DNA of 29,068 nucleotides from Clostridiales bacterium (lineage in GTDB: Bacteria; Bacillota; Clostridia; Lachnospirales; Lachnospiraceae), in assembly GCA_018369015.1 (NCBI GenBank), contig JAGZDD010000028.1:1-29068 (forward strand), given 5' to 3'. The notes below the pieces were generated by a model, which was not told the origin of the DNA, did no database searches, and saw nothing but the letters and a program-made list of their open reading frames with translations. Shown piece by piece: positions 15,756-23,496 of this stretch. Numbering within the stretch: position 1 is the first letter of the stretch; every line of letters begins with the position of its first letter. Made by a program: the position numbers and the translations under genes.

Positions 15756-16724
15756 ATGGGAAAATATATATTAAAACGATTGCTCTTAATGATCCCCGTC
15801 ATTCTGGGCGTTGTGATTCTTGTATTTACGATACTGTATATTACTCCGGGGGACCCCGCCCAGGTTATCCTGGGGGATCAGGCGTCGGACGCCCAGCTTA
15901 ACGCGCTGCGCCACGAGATGGGATTGGATCAGCCTTACATTGTAAGGCTGGGCCAATACCTGTACCAGGTATTTTTTCACTTTGATTTTGGGGAATCCTA
16001 TATTACCGGCGTTTCAATTACAGAAGAAATTCTTGCGAGATTCCCGGTAACGCTGACAATCGCTGTGGCGACAATTGTTATCTCTTTGGGGATTGGTATT
16101 CCCCTGGGCGTTTACGCCGCGACCCATCAAAACAGTGTGGGTGACTACGGAACAATGGGCCTTGCGCTTGTGGGAACGTCTATGCCGGGCTTTTGGCTGG
16201 CGCTCATGGCTATCCTTATTTTTTCCTATAAACTGGGATGGCTGCCGGCTTACGGACTTGAAAGCTGGCAAAGCTGGATATTGCCTATTCTTGCCAATGC
16301 CTTTGCCGAGGTTGCGGTTCAGGCCAGACAGACGCGGTCGAGTATGCTGGAGGTTTTAAATTCTGATTATATTGTTATGGCAAAATCCAAGGGCCTGAAA
16401 AAGTGGGAGGTTATTTATAAACATGCATTGCCTAACGCTCTGATTCCGATTATTACCATTGCCGGAACAAGCTTCGGAACGAGCCTTGGGGGCGCCATTA
16501 TTATTGAAGCTGTTTTTTCAATTCCCGGCATTGGTACATATCTTATGACCGGAGTCAATAACCGTGATTATTTTGTAGTTCAGGGCGGAGTGACAATATT
16601 AGCAATTGCGTTTTGTGTGATTATGCTTCTTTCCGATCTGGTCATTGCCGCATTTGACTCACGTATCCGGGCGCAGTTTGTCGGAGGCGGACGAAAGAGG
16701 AGAATCAGACATGGAAAAGCATAG
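15756..16724 (+). CDS. ABC transporter permease, DppB/OppB type
   Basis: A 322-residue inner permease subunit. It begins with the characteristic MGKYILKRLLLMIPVILGV membrane segment and PGDPA loop, then the periplasmic stretch with LGLD-type motif (MGLDQPYIVRLGQYL). Five further hydrophobic segments follow. The cytoplasmic coupling (EAA) loop is near 205-225 (YIVMAKSKGLKKWEVIYKHALPNAL). It pairs with the DppC-type permease to form the membrane channel. RBS AGAGGGG is 4 bases before the ATG. The 3' end overlaps the next gene by 14 bases, indicating translational coupling. Confidence 0.95.
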   Translation: MGKYILKRLLLMIPVILGVVILVFTILYITPGDPAQVILGDQASDAQLNALRHEMGLDQPYIVRLGQYLYQVFFHFDFGESYITGVSITEEILARFPVTLTIAVATIVISLGIGIPLGVYAATHQNSVGDYGTMGLALVGTSMPGFWLALMAILIFSYKLGWLPAYGLESWQSWILPILANAFAEVAVQARQTRSSMLEVLNSDYIVMAKSKGLKKWEVIYKHALPNALIPIITIAGTSFGTSLGGAIIIEAVFSIPGIGTYLMTGVNNRDYFVVQGGVTILAIAFCVIMLLSDLVIAAFDSRIRAQFVGGGRKRRIRHGKA

Positions 16725-17577
16725 AAGAGAAAAACCAAAAAATCAATTCATCGAAGTGCTTGGCAGGCTTAGTATGAATAAAGGGGCGATGCTTGGAATG
16801 ATTATTCTTTTAGCAATCGTTGTCCTGGCATTTGTGGCCCCGTTGATTATGCCCTATGATTATAACCAAATGGATATACAAAATAAATTTCTTGGGCCGT
16901 GCAAGGAACATCTTTTTGGAACGGACCAGTATGGCCGTGATGTGTTCAGCCGTATTTTATACGGCGCAAAATATTCTTTGATTCTTGGAATTGGCTCAAT
17001 CATTGTCAGTACATGCGGAGGAATTATTTTGGGAGCTATTTCTGGCTTCTTTGGCGGAATTACAGATAATGTCATTATGAGGCTTTGCGACGTTATCCAA
17101 TCCGTTCCAGGAATGATTTTAAATATTGCGCTGGCCTGTGTTTTGGGAACCGGGATTTTTAATACGGTCCTGGCTCTGGGGATCGGCGGAGTTGCCGGAA
17201 CGGCGCGCCTAATGAGGGCCTCTATTTTAAAGGTAAGGAAAATGGATTATTTGGAGGCCGCGGTTTCGAGTAATTGCAGCAGTACAAGGATTATTATTAA
17301 GCATGTTTTGCCAAATTCATTTTCACCGATTATTGTACAGGCGACAATGGGTGTTGGCGCAAGAATTATCGGCGCTGCCGGTTTAAGCTATCTTGGGCTT
17401 GGCGTCCAGCCGCCGCTTCCTGAATGGGGGGCTATGCTTACTGCCGGCCGGGATTTTATTAAGCAATATCCCTATCTGACCCTTATTCCTGGATTGTGCA
17501 TAGCGATTGTTGTCCTTTCGCTGAATTTATTTGGCGATGGCCTTCGGGATGCACTGGATCCTAAATTAAAAAAATGA
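16711..17577 (+). CDS. ABC transporter permease, DppC/OppC type
   Basis: A 288-residue partner permease. I start it at the ATG at 16711, preceded by AGAGGAGA at 16696-16703; the earlier in-frame ATG at 16645 would lie deep inside the upstream gene without a binding site. Typical marks are the N-terminal cytoplasmic segment, a first membrane helix (MLGMIILLAIVVLAFVAPLI), the NKFLGPCKEHLFGTDQYGRDVFSR region containing the family motif GTDxxGRDxxSR, and the EAA loop at DYLEAAVSSNCSSTRIIIKHVLPN (near 185-205). It forms the importer channel with the preceding permease. Followed by the first ATPase gene 10 bases downstream. Confidence 0.95.
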   Translation: MEKHRREKPKNQFIEVLGRLSMNKGAMLGMIILLAIVVLAFVAPLIMPYDYNQMDIQNKFLGPCKEHLFGTDQYGRDVFSRILYGAKYSLILGIGSIIVSTCGGIILGAISGFFGGITDNVIMRLCDVIQSVPGMILNIALACVLGTGIFNTVLALGIGGVAGTARLMRASILKVRKMDYLEAAVSSNCSSTRIIIKHVLPNSFSPIIVQATMGVGARIIGAAGLSYLGLGVQPPLPEWGAMLTAGRDFIKQYPYLTLIPGLCIAIVVLSLNLFGDGLRDALDPKLKK

Positions 17578-17587
17578 GGTTGAGAGC

Positions 17588-18571
17588 ATGAATGATAAAA
17601 AACCCTTCTTACAAGTAAAAAACTTGAAGATTGAGTATGTGACCAAAGATGAAACCGTCTATGCGGTCAATAATGTTTCCTTTTCTTTGGAAAAAGGAAA
17701 AACATTAGGTCTGGTCGGAGAAACGGGCGCCGGTAAAACGACGATTGCCCGGGCCATTCTCGGGGTACTTCCCGTACCGCCGGCAAAGGTGATGGGCGGG
17801 GAAATCAGCCTGGAGGGCGAGGATTTGTTAAAGCTTTCTGAAAATGAAATGTGTAAGCTGCGGGGAAATAAGGTGACAATGATTTTTCAGGACCCTATGA
17901 CGGCGCTGAACCCGGTAATGACCGTAGGTAAGCAGATTGCGGAGGTTATTGGTATTCATCTTTCGGTGAACCAAAAAGAAGCCAGGAAAAAAGCCTGCGA
18001 AATGTTAGAGCTTGTAGGTATTCCGGCAGAGCGTTATGACGAATATCCCCATCAGTTTTCCGGCGGGATGAAGCAAAGAGTGGTTATTGCGATTGCCCTT
18101 GCCTGCAACCCGGATTTGCTGCTGGCAGACGAGCCGACAACCGCGCTGGATGTGACAATTCAGGCCCAGGTATTGGAGCTGATGAAGGAATTAAATGAGA
18201 AGAAAAATACAACGACGATATTAATTACCCATGATCTTGGGGTTGTCGCGGAAATGTGCGATAGTGTAGCAATTATTTACGCAGGGGAGATCGTGGAAAT
18301 CGGCACTTTGGAGGATATTTTTGACCATCCCTCCCATCCTTACACGGCTGGGCTGTTTGGGGCAATACCGAATCTGGAGGAGGATGTGGAATTTTTAAAG
18401 GCTATTGCCGGGATGCCGCCCGATCCTACAAATCTGCCGAAGGGATGTAAGTTCCATCCCCGCTGCCCGTATGCGTCAGAGAACTGCAAACAGGCGGACG
18501 TAGGCTTTGCGGAGCTTTCAAAAACCCATAAGTGCAGGTGTCTTTTAGCTGGAGAAAAAATATATGGATAA
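17588..18571 (+). CDS. ABC transporter ATP-binding protein, DppD/OppD type
   Basis: A 327-residue ATPase subunit. Walker A is GETGAGKTT (residues 44-52), Q-loop FQDPMTALNP (100-109), ABC signature FSGGMKQR (157-164), Walker B LLLADEP (177-183) and the switch histidine in ITHDLGVV. The C-terminal oligopeptide-transporter extension carries the cysteine cluster CKFHPRCPYASENC plus a later CRC, where several family members bind a 4Fe-4S cluster. It powers the importer with the following ATPase. The 3' end overlaps the next gene by 8 bases. Ribosome binding site is modest (GAGGT, 8 bases before the ATG), in keeping with coupling to the gene before. Confidence 0.95.
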   Translation: MNDKKPFLQVKNLKIEYVTKDETVYAVNNVSFSLEKGKTLGLVGETGAGKTTIARAILGVLPVPPAKVMGGEISLEGEDLLKLSENEMCKLRGNKVTMIFQDPMTALNPVMTVGKQIAEVIGIHLSVNQKEARKKACEMLELVGIPAERYDEYPHQFSGGMKQRVVIAIALACNPDLLLADEPTTALDVTIQAQVLELMKELNEKKNTTTILITHDLGVVAEMCDSVAIIYAGEIVEIGTLEDIFDHPSHPYTAGLFGAIPNLEEDVEFLKAIAGMPPDPTNLPKGCKFHPRCPYASENCKQADVGFAELSKTHKCRCLLAGEKIYG

Positions 18572-19598
18572 ATTAGTACAGGTAAATCATTTAAAAAAAT
18601 ATTATCCCACGCACCGGGGGATTGTACATGCGGTAGATGATGTTAATTTTGGCATTACTGCGGGCAAAACGATGGGAATTGTAGGAGAATCCGGATGTGG
18701 GAAGTCAACGCTTGGAAGAATGATGGTACATCTTGAGGAAAGCACTGACGGACAAATTATTTTTAACGGCAATGATGTTACGCGCCTGCGGAGCCAGAAG
18801 CTTAAAGCTTTCCGCAACCAGGCACAGATTATTTTTCAGGACCCCTATTCTTCACTGGACCCGCGCTATACGGTGGAGGAATGTATTAAGGAATCTCTGG
18901 TGATTTCCCGCCAGTTTTCAAGAGGGGAGGTTGAAAAGAAAACGATTGAGCTTATGGATCTGGTAGGCATTTCAAAAAGGCTTAGGGTAGCTTACCCCCA
19001 TGAGCTGGACGGCGGCCGCAGGCAGCGCGTCGGCATTGCGCGGGCGCTGGCCCTAGATCCCAAATTTATTGTATGTGACGAGCCGGTTTCGGCCCTGGAT
19101 GTATCGATCCAGGCGCAGATTTTAAATTTATTAAAGGAATTACAAAAAGAAAAAAATCTGACCTATATGTTTATTACCCATGATATGTCCGTTGTCCGGC
19201 ATATTTCCGACGATATTTGTGTTATGTATTTAGGTCAGCTTGTGGAAACAAGCCCGTCAAAGGAGCTTTTTGTAAAACAGTACCATCCGTATACAAAGGC
19301 CCTTCTTTCTGCGATTCCGTCCACAAATATTCACAAAAAAATGCACAGAATTGTTTTAAGAGGAGAGATCACATCGCCGATTGACCCGAAGCCGGGCTGC
19401 CGTTTTGCCTCCAGATGTAACTATGCTTGCGACAGGTGCTATGAAAATCAAAAGCTCTATGAGCTGTCGCCGAACCATTTTGTTTCATGCTGCCGTGCCA
19501 AGGAGCTTAATGACATCCACTGTAACAGCTCTGGCAGCCAGGCTGCCGGCACTGGCCTGGAAAAAGCAGGAAATTTTACGGACAAAAATAAGGATTGA
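18564..19598 (+). CDS. ABC transporter ATP-binding protein, DppF/OppF type
   Basis: A 344-residue second ATPase. Walker A GESGCGKST, Q-loop FQDPYSSLDPRY, Walker B FIVCDEPVSALD and the switch region FITHDMSVVRHIS are intact. The signature reads LDGGRRQR in place of the common LSGGQRQR; I believe this is a recurring variant among clostridial DppF-like proteins, so it need not mean loss of function. The C-terminal extension again has the family cysteines (GCRFASRCNYACDRC). The last 30 residues (Ser/Gly/Ala/Lys-rich) are non-conserved in look. The stop lies 11 bases before the next gene, a ceramidase-like hydrolase, showing that the importer and hydrolase are made together. Confidence 0.94.
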   Translation: MDKLVQVNHLKKYYPTHRGIVHAVDDVNFGITAGKTMGIVGESGCGKSTLGRMMVHLEESTDGQIIFNGNDVTRLRSQKLKAFRNQAQIIFQDPYSSLDPRYTVEECIKESLVISRQFSRGEVEKKTIELMDLVGISKRLRVAYPHELDGGRRQRVGIARALALDPKFIVCDEPVSALDVSIQAQILNLLKELQKEKNLTYMFITHDMSVVRHISDDICVMYLGQLVETSPSKELFVKQYHPYTKALLSAIPSTNIHKKMHRIVLRGEITSPIDPKPGCRFASRCNYACDRCYENQKLYELSPNHFVSCCRAKELNDIHCNSSGSQAAGTGLEKAGNFTDKNKD

Positions 19599-19609
19599 AG
19601 GGGAAAAAT

Positions 19610-20974
19610 ATGAAGGAAGAAAAAAAGCAACTGTTTGTCGGGGCCGGAAAGGCCGCCCTAACCTACCCTGAGGGCTTTTTCCCGCACCGGAGCTTTCGGG
19701 GAAGATATTTTAACGGTGTTCTTGAGGATATTTATGCCAGGGCCATTGTTATTTGCCGGGAACATGAAAAAATGGTTTTTGTTGGAATTGAAGCCGGAGA
19801 TGTGGGCGATGACTGGATTGAAGCTATTGCCCGGACCGCTGGTGTTTCAGCGGAATACGTCTTTATTACGGCAAGCCATACTCATGCGGCGCCGCATATC
19901 GGAGGCTTCTGGCCGGAGGATGTTGTGGATGTTGATATGGGCAATCAATTTAAAGAGCTGTGCCGCGGCCGCGTACTTGAGGCTGTAAAGGCTGCCATGG
20001 AAGCTGTGCAGCCGGCGGTTATGTCGGTTGGAACAGCCCGGTGCGATATTAATGTGAACCGGGATTATAAATATACAGGAACCGACGGGAAAATTAATGT
20101 ACCCTATATTCAGGCGCCAAACCCGGAGGGAATATCGGATAAAAATGTTTATATTGTTCAGTTTCAGTCGGCAAAAAATGAACTGCTTGCATGTATGTTT
20201 AATTATGCTGTCCATAGCTGCGTTACCTTCTACCAGACATGGGAAGACGGCGAAGGGATGCTTGTGAATGGGGATATTGCGGGGCGGGCCATGAAATATG
20301 TGGAGGATCGGAGGAAAAATTGTGTAGCCATGTTTACAATGGGGGCCTGCGCGGACCAAAGCCCTAAATATCTGGCAAACCGCAGGGTATTTGACGGCAA
20401 TGGCAATGCTTCCTGGGAATATTACGGCCGGAAGGAAGGGATCGCGCTGATGGACGCACAGGCGGTTTCCCTGGGGGCCGCAGTGATGGCCGGGCTTGAA
20501 AAATGCAGGGTAAGTCCAGGAACTGCCGGAATACGGGCGGTGACAGCAGAAATTACATTGGAAAGCAAGCTTGAAGGGACGGGAAATGCGGCCCAAAAGC
20601 ACAGGGCGGAAAATGACTACGCCTCTCAGTATAAGGAAACTATTGACAAGGACTTTCAATATATCCGCCAGGAAAATATAGATATGCCCCTTTTTATGGC
20701 TGCGGCAGACCATAGTGTTTTTGTAGGAATCCCTGCGGAAATCGTTACAAAAACAGGGATACGTATACGGGAAATTGTTAAGTCGGAGCTTGGAATGGAT
20801 GCAATCATTATTTCCCAGTGCAATAATGCATATTCGTATATCACCGATGATGAGGGCTATAGGGAGCGGACATTTGAGGCTTTTGCGTCACATTTCATGC
20901 CGGGAACAGAAGCGAGGATTCTTAAGGGTGTCCGAGAACTGGCAGAGAAGCTGAAGAAGGGAGGCAGCAGGTGA
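19610..20974 (+). CDS. Neutral/alkaline ceramidase-like hydrolase
   Basis: A 454-residue protein resembling the N-terminal catalytic domain of neutral/alkaline ceramidases, zinc amidases that split N-acyl sphingosines. Visible marks: LFVGAGKAALTYPEG at the N-terminus, the metal-site motif ASHTHAAPHIGG (His90 and His92), FNYAVHSC near 200 and FTMGACADQSP near 240. It lacks the C-terminal immunoglobulin-like domain of full ceramidases and any signal peptide, so it is cytoplasmic and unlikely to act on membrane ceramide. I infer hydrolysis of an imported amide, ester or similar compound. The start at 19610 is set by AAGGGG 6 bases upstream, rather than the TTG at 19595. It overlaps the next gene by a few bases. 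Family assignment fairly sure, substrate unknown. Confidence 0.8.
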   Translation: MKEEKKQLFVGAGKAALTYPEGFFPHRSFRGRYFNGVLEDIYARAIVICREHEKMVFVGIEAGDVGDDWIEAIARTAGVSAEYVFITASHTHAAPHIGGFWPEDVVDVDMGNQFKELCRGRVLEAVKAAMEAVQPAVMSVGTARCDINVNRDYKYTGTDGKINVPYIQAPNPEGISDKNVYIVQFQSAKNELLACMFNYAVHSCVTFYQTWEDGEGMLVNGDIAGRAMKYVEDRRKNCVAMFTMGACADQSPKYLANRRVFDGNGNASWEYYGRKEGIALMDAQAVSLGAAVMAGLEKCRVSPGTAGIRAVTAEITLESKLEGTGNAAQKHRAENDYASQYKETIDKDFQYIRQENIDMPLFMAAADHSVFVGIPAEIVTKTGIRIREIVKSELGMDAIIISQCNNAYSYITDDEGYRERTFEAFASHFMPGTEARILKGVRELAEKLKKGGSR

Positions 20975-22194
20975 TGGCAGGAAAGGCTTATGTTTATGTG
21001 GGTAACTGGAGTTTTGAGTCAAATCCCGCCAAAGGAAAAGGAATTACAGTTTTTGAATATGACCGGCAGCAAGGCAATCTTAAGCTGTTAGAAACCGTGC
21101 GCCCGGATGTGGCCGCGGGCCAGCTTTACCTGGATCCGGAGCGGAAAATATTATATGCGGTCAATGAGTGCGGGGAACAGCGGGGAGAGATCGGCGGCGG
21201 CGGTTATCTTATGGCATTTAAAATTGATGAGCATTGCGGGCGCCTTACACTGATGAATGAGAAAAAATCCCTGAGTCCTGAGCCTTCGTATTTAGCCATG
21301 GACCAGACAAAAAAATATATTTTGGCATGCCATTGCGCCGACCCGTTCCATGTGACAAAGGTCCTCCGCCGTGAGGATGGAACATATTTCAATCAGGTTT
21401 TATTCGATGATACGGGCCTTTGTATGTTTAAAATTAATGAAGACGGCAGCATTGGCGAGGCCTGTGATGTTATTATAACTAAAGGAATGGACGAGGGCAG
21501 CCGGGAGGGGCAGGTCAATATTGATCCTGTATCAGGCCATATACAGCTTGTAGAAGTCATTTCAAGACTCCACTCCGTTGTGAAGAGCCCGCTTGGCAAT
21601 GTATTTGCCGTTTGCGATAAAGGGATGGACCGGATTTATACATATCGTATTAATTATGCGAGGGAATGTCTTGAAAAGCTGGATCAATGGAAATCTGAAA
21701 AAAAGGCGTGTTTTCCACGCTATGGGGTGTTTCACCCAAAGCTTCCCGTATACTATGCGAATAATGAAAATAGCCCGACAATTAATGTTTTCCAATATGG
21801 TGAAAATGACGGAAAGCTGACATTTATCAATGAAACAGAGCTGCTTGCCGATGACCCCGGACTTATTGACGGCAAGCCGGTCGGCGCACAGGATATTTTA
21901 ATTTCCCCGGATGGAAAAAATCTGTATTGTACCCTGTGCGGCTTAAATGTGATTATTGCCATGGCTTTAGACGCCCAGGGAAGGCCGGAGGTTATCCAGC
22001 GAATTAAAAGCGGCGGCGTAATGCCAAGGGGAATACAGCTCTCCCCTGACGGGCGCTATCTGCTCGCAGGAAATATGATTTCCGGCAATGTCACTGTATT
22101 TGAGGTGGAAGGCGGGGGGCGCCTAAAAGAAGAGCCTAAAAGCTTTGCGGCGGTTTCACCGTCTGCCATACGTTTTTTGTACTGTGAGGGGTAA
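20971..22194 (+). CDS. Beta-propeller lactonase family protein (6-phosphogluconolactonase-like fold)
   Basis: A 406-407-residue protein of the seven-bladed lactonase family. Repeated propeller-blade features are seen: AYVYVGNWSFES, GQLYLDPERKILYAVNE, PSYLAMDQTKKYILACH, DILISPDGKNLYCTL and GIQLSPDGRYLLAGN. The family includes 6-phosphogluconolactonase (Pgl) and muconate-lactonising enzymes, but many members are of unknown use; because a pentose-phosphate role is unlikely in this operon, I do not call it pgl. It is longer than typical members (about 340). Start codon is GTG at 20971 or ATG at 20974; AAGGGAGG lies 7-10 bases upstream and both overlap the preceding stop. No signal peptide, so cytoplasmic. 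Confidence 0.8.
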   Translation: MMAGKAYVYVGNWSFESNPAKGKGITVFEYDRQQGNLKLLETVRPDVAAGQLYLDPERKILYAVNECGEQRGEIGGGGYLMAFKIDEHCGRLTLMNEKKSLSPEPSYLAMDQTKKYILACHCADPFHVTKVLRREDGTYFNQVLFDDTGLCMFKINEDGSIGEACDVIITKGMDEGSREGQVNIDPVSGHIQLVEVISRLHSVVKSPLGNVFAVCDKGMDRIYTYRINYARECLEKLDQWKSEKKACFPRYGVFHPKLPVYYANNENSPTINVFQYGENDGKLTFINETELLADDPGLIDGKPVGAQDILISPDGKNLYCTLCGLNVIIAMALDAQGRPEVIQRIKSGGVMPRGIQLSPDGRYLLAGNMISGNVTVFEVEGGGRLKEEPKSFAAVSPSAIRFLYCEG

Positions 22195-22195
22195 A

Positions 22196-22768
22196 ATGCA
22201 GCTTGAAAAAAAGGAAAAAATTTCAGTCACAGGACTGGATTTAAGAATCGTGTGCGCTGTAGTTATTTGTTGTCTGATTTCCGAGTTGTTTGAATATATG
22301 GGGGTTCATATTTCCTATGGAAATATGGAATTAGAGGTTTTTCAAAAAATGACGGCGGCTATCGCGTGCCTGCTATGCTGCCAGGATAATGGAGCAGTGA
22401 GCCTTAAGGCCGGAAAAAACCGTTTAATTATTACAGCCATTGGCGGCATGCTGGGGATATTTGCCGTCCTGCTGGACAATATGACGGCTCATTCGATAAT
22501 CTTTGTGGCCTATATTGCGTTAGGGCTGTTATTAACACTTATTTTGTGCAAAGTAGCCAGGGTGCCTTATATTAATGCGAGAATCGGCGGCGTGACGTTT
22601 ATTTTAGTAACCTGCACATTGTCCGGCCAGGCGCGTATTTTGTATGCAGTATGCCGTTTCCTGTCTACCTTTTTGGGGATTTTAGTTGTTTTGGCAATAA
22701 CGTGGATATTTGGCAGGTTCCGGCCCGCACGCCGGGAGGCACTGGGGAATAAAGTACCGGGGCAATAA
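22196..22768 (+). CDS. Short FUSC/aromatic acid exporter-like membrane protein
   Basis: A 190-residue protein with about six hydrophobic segments (near residues 15-38, 52-70, 80-97, 102-122, 130-145 and 155-178), the layout of the membrane half of FUSC/aromatic-acid-exporter proteins (for example TAAIACLLCCQDNGAVSLKAGKNR followed by GGMLG). The usual cytoplasmic domain is missing. In enteric relatives these proteins export hydroxybenzoates and related aromatic acids; two halves would be needed for a full exporter. I start at the ATG at 22196 (GAGGGG 4 bases upstream, one base after the preceding stop codon TAA at 22192-22194) and reject an earlier frame start inside the lactonase gene. As the last gene of the importer operon it may clear an acidic product. 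The stop codon lies in a 16-bp repeat. Confidence 0.72.
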   Translation: MQLEKKEKISVTGLDLRIVCAVVICCLISELFEYMGVHISYGNMELEVFQKMTAAIACLLCCQDNGAVSLKAGKNRLIITAIGGMLGIFAVLLDNMTAHSIIFVAYIALGLLLTLILCKVARVPYINARIGGVTFILVTCTLSGQARILYAVCRFLSTFLGILVVLAITWIFGRFRPARREALGNKVPGQ

Positions 22769-22800
22769 GGTACTGGGGCAATAAGACACTGGACCAATAG
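22738..22800. repeat. 16-bp tandem repeats straddling the FUSC-like stop codon
   Basis: About four units follow each other: a degenerate ACTGGGGAATAAA, then GTACCGGGGCAATAAG (22754-22769), GTACTGGGGCAATAAG (22770-22785) and a degenerate ACACTGGACCAATAG. The TAA in the second unit is the stop of the FUSC-like gene. Because 16 is not a multiple of three, changes in copy number would shift but always quickly end the frame. Confidence 0.75.
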
Positions 22801-22865
22801 AGCTTAGGCGTTTTTTGGGGCGGCGGTGAAGCCGCATTGTCAGTCATAGCTTGGCCAGATAGCAC

Positions 22866-22894
22866 GCAGCAGCTCTGCCATACCGAGCTGCTGC
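22866..22894 (+). terminator. Hairpin at the end of the importer operon
   Basis: A perfect 10-bp stem GCAGCAGCTC (22866-22875) / GAGCTGCTGC (22885-22894) with a 9-base loop lies about 100 bases after the operon's last stop. A T-rich stretch (CTTTCTTTTTG) begins some 14 bases later, so termination may be imperfect. A further small hairpin GCGGC-GGTGAA-GCCGC is at 22820-22835. Confidence 0.5.
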
Positions 22895-22923
22895 GATAGC
22901 TTCCGCTTTCTTTTTGAAAGGTG

Positions 22924-22952
22924 TTGTAAAAATAGTAAAAATATAATATAAT
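22924..22952 (+). promoter_or_regulatory. Strong promoter of the PhzA/PhzB-like gene
   Basis: TTGTAA (22924-22929) and a perfect TATAAT (22947-22952) are 17 bp apart. Transcription would start near 22959, leaving a leader of about 40 bases. This shows that the small gene at 23000 is transcribed independently of the importer operon. Confidence 0.75.
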
Positions 22953-22999
22953 TTACATAGATTTACATAAAACATAAAATAACGAAAGGGGTATAGCAA

Positions 23000-23473
23000 A
23001 TGACAGAACAGGAATTGAGAGCAAAAAATAAGGAAACAGTAGAAAAATATTTCCAGCTTCACGGAGCTGCACGGCTGGAGCTGTTTGCCGAGGATGGGGC
23101 CAAGATTATCCCATTTAATCCAACGGCGCATACAGCCTTTGAATGGCGGGGAAAGGAACATTTAAAAGCAAACTTTGAATTTAATGCCAAGGATTTAAGT
23201 ACATGGGAATTTACGGGAATGGAAATACATCCATTTCTTGACCCTAATTTCTTTATGGTAAAAGCGTCCGGTCACGGCGTCCACGCGGACGGCTCTGCTT
23301 ATGAAAACAGCTATCTATTTACAATCCGCCTCAGAGATGGCCTTATTACAGAGCTTTGCGAATATATGAACCCTGTCAATGGGCTGACCGCCTCCGGGAT
23401 GGAGGTGCCAAAGGATTTACTTTGGTCCGAGGAGAAAATGTCCGGCATGGGGGCAAGAGAAGTCCGCAGGTGA
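23000..23473 (+). CDS. PhzA/PhzB-like NTF2 family protein
   Basis: A 157-residue protein with the layout of the phenazine-biosynthesis proteins PhzA/PhzB: the opening LRAKNKETVEKYFQLHGAARLELFAEDGA matches the LRxKN-TVExY-LxGxARL-LFxEDG pattern (given in parts), followed by WRGKEHLKANFE and the closing EYMNPVNGLTASGMEVP, which parallels FMNPFxxLRALGIxVP. PhzA/B are small NTF2-fold dimers that position aminocyclohexenone substrates for condensation. No other phenazine gene is present, so the protein probably handles another ring compound. RBS AAAGGGG about 9 bases before the ATG. It converges with the membrane protein gene, 8 bases between the stops. Family likeness good, role unknown. Confidence 0.8.
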   Translation: MTEQELRAKNKETVEKYFQLHGAARLELFAEDGAKIIPFNPTAHTAFEWRGKEHLKANFEFNAKDLSTWEFTGMEIHPFLDPNFFMVKASGHGVHADGSAYENSYLFTIRLRDGLITELCEYMNPVNGLTASGMEVPKDLLWSEEKMSGMGAREVRR

Positions 23474-23496
23474 AGGCCCGGTTACACCAGGGCCTT
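23473..23496. terminator. Small convergent hairpin
   Basis: AAGGCCC (23473-23479) and GGGCCTT (23490-23496) form a 7-bp stem with a 10-base loop across the convergent gene ends. A T-rich run (CATTTTTC) follows on the plus strand after about 10 bases. Weak bidirectional terminator at best. Confidence 0.4.

Noticed and set aside
16645..16710. Longer DppC-type permease starting inside the upstream permease gene.
   Set aside because: No ribosome binding site, and the extra residues are the shadow of the upstream gene; AGAGGAGA precedes the ATG at 16711.
18564..19598. Inactive second ATPase because of LDGGRRQR in place of LSGGQ.
   Set aside because: All other ATPase motifs are intact and, as far as I know, this variant recurs in related clostridial transporters; it is more likely a subfamily mark.
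19847..20713. A long open frame on the minus strand inside the ceramidase-like gene.
   Set aside because: The plus-strand gene has clear family motifs and fits the operon. The opposite frame shows no recognisable domain, no ribosome binding site in keeping with its neighbours, and an odd Cys/His/Ile-rich composition.
20971..22194. Calling the propeller protein pgl (6-phosphogluconolactonase).
   Set aside because: The fold is shared by several lactonases and unknown proteins, the length is greater, and the operon has no pentose-phosphate context.
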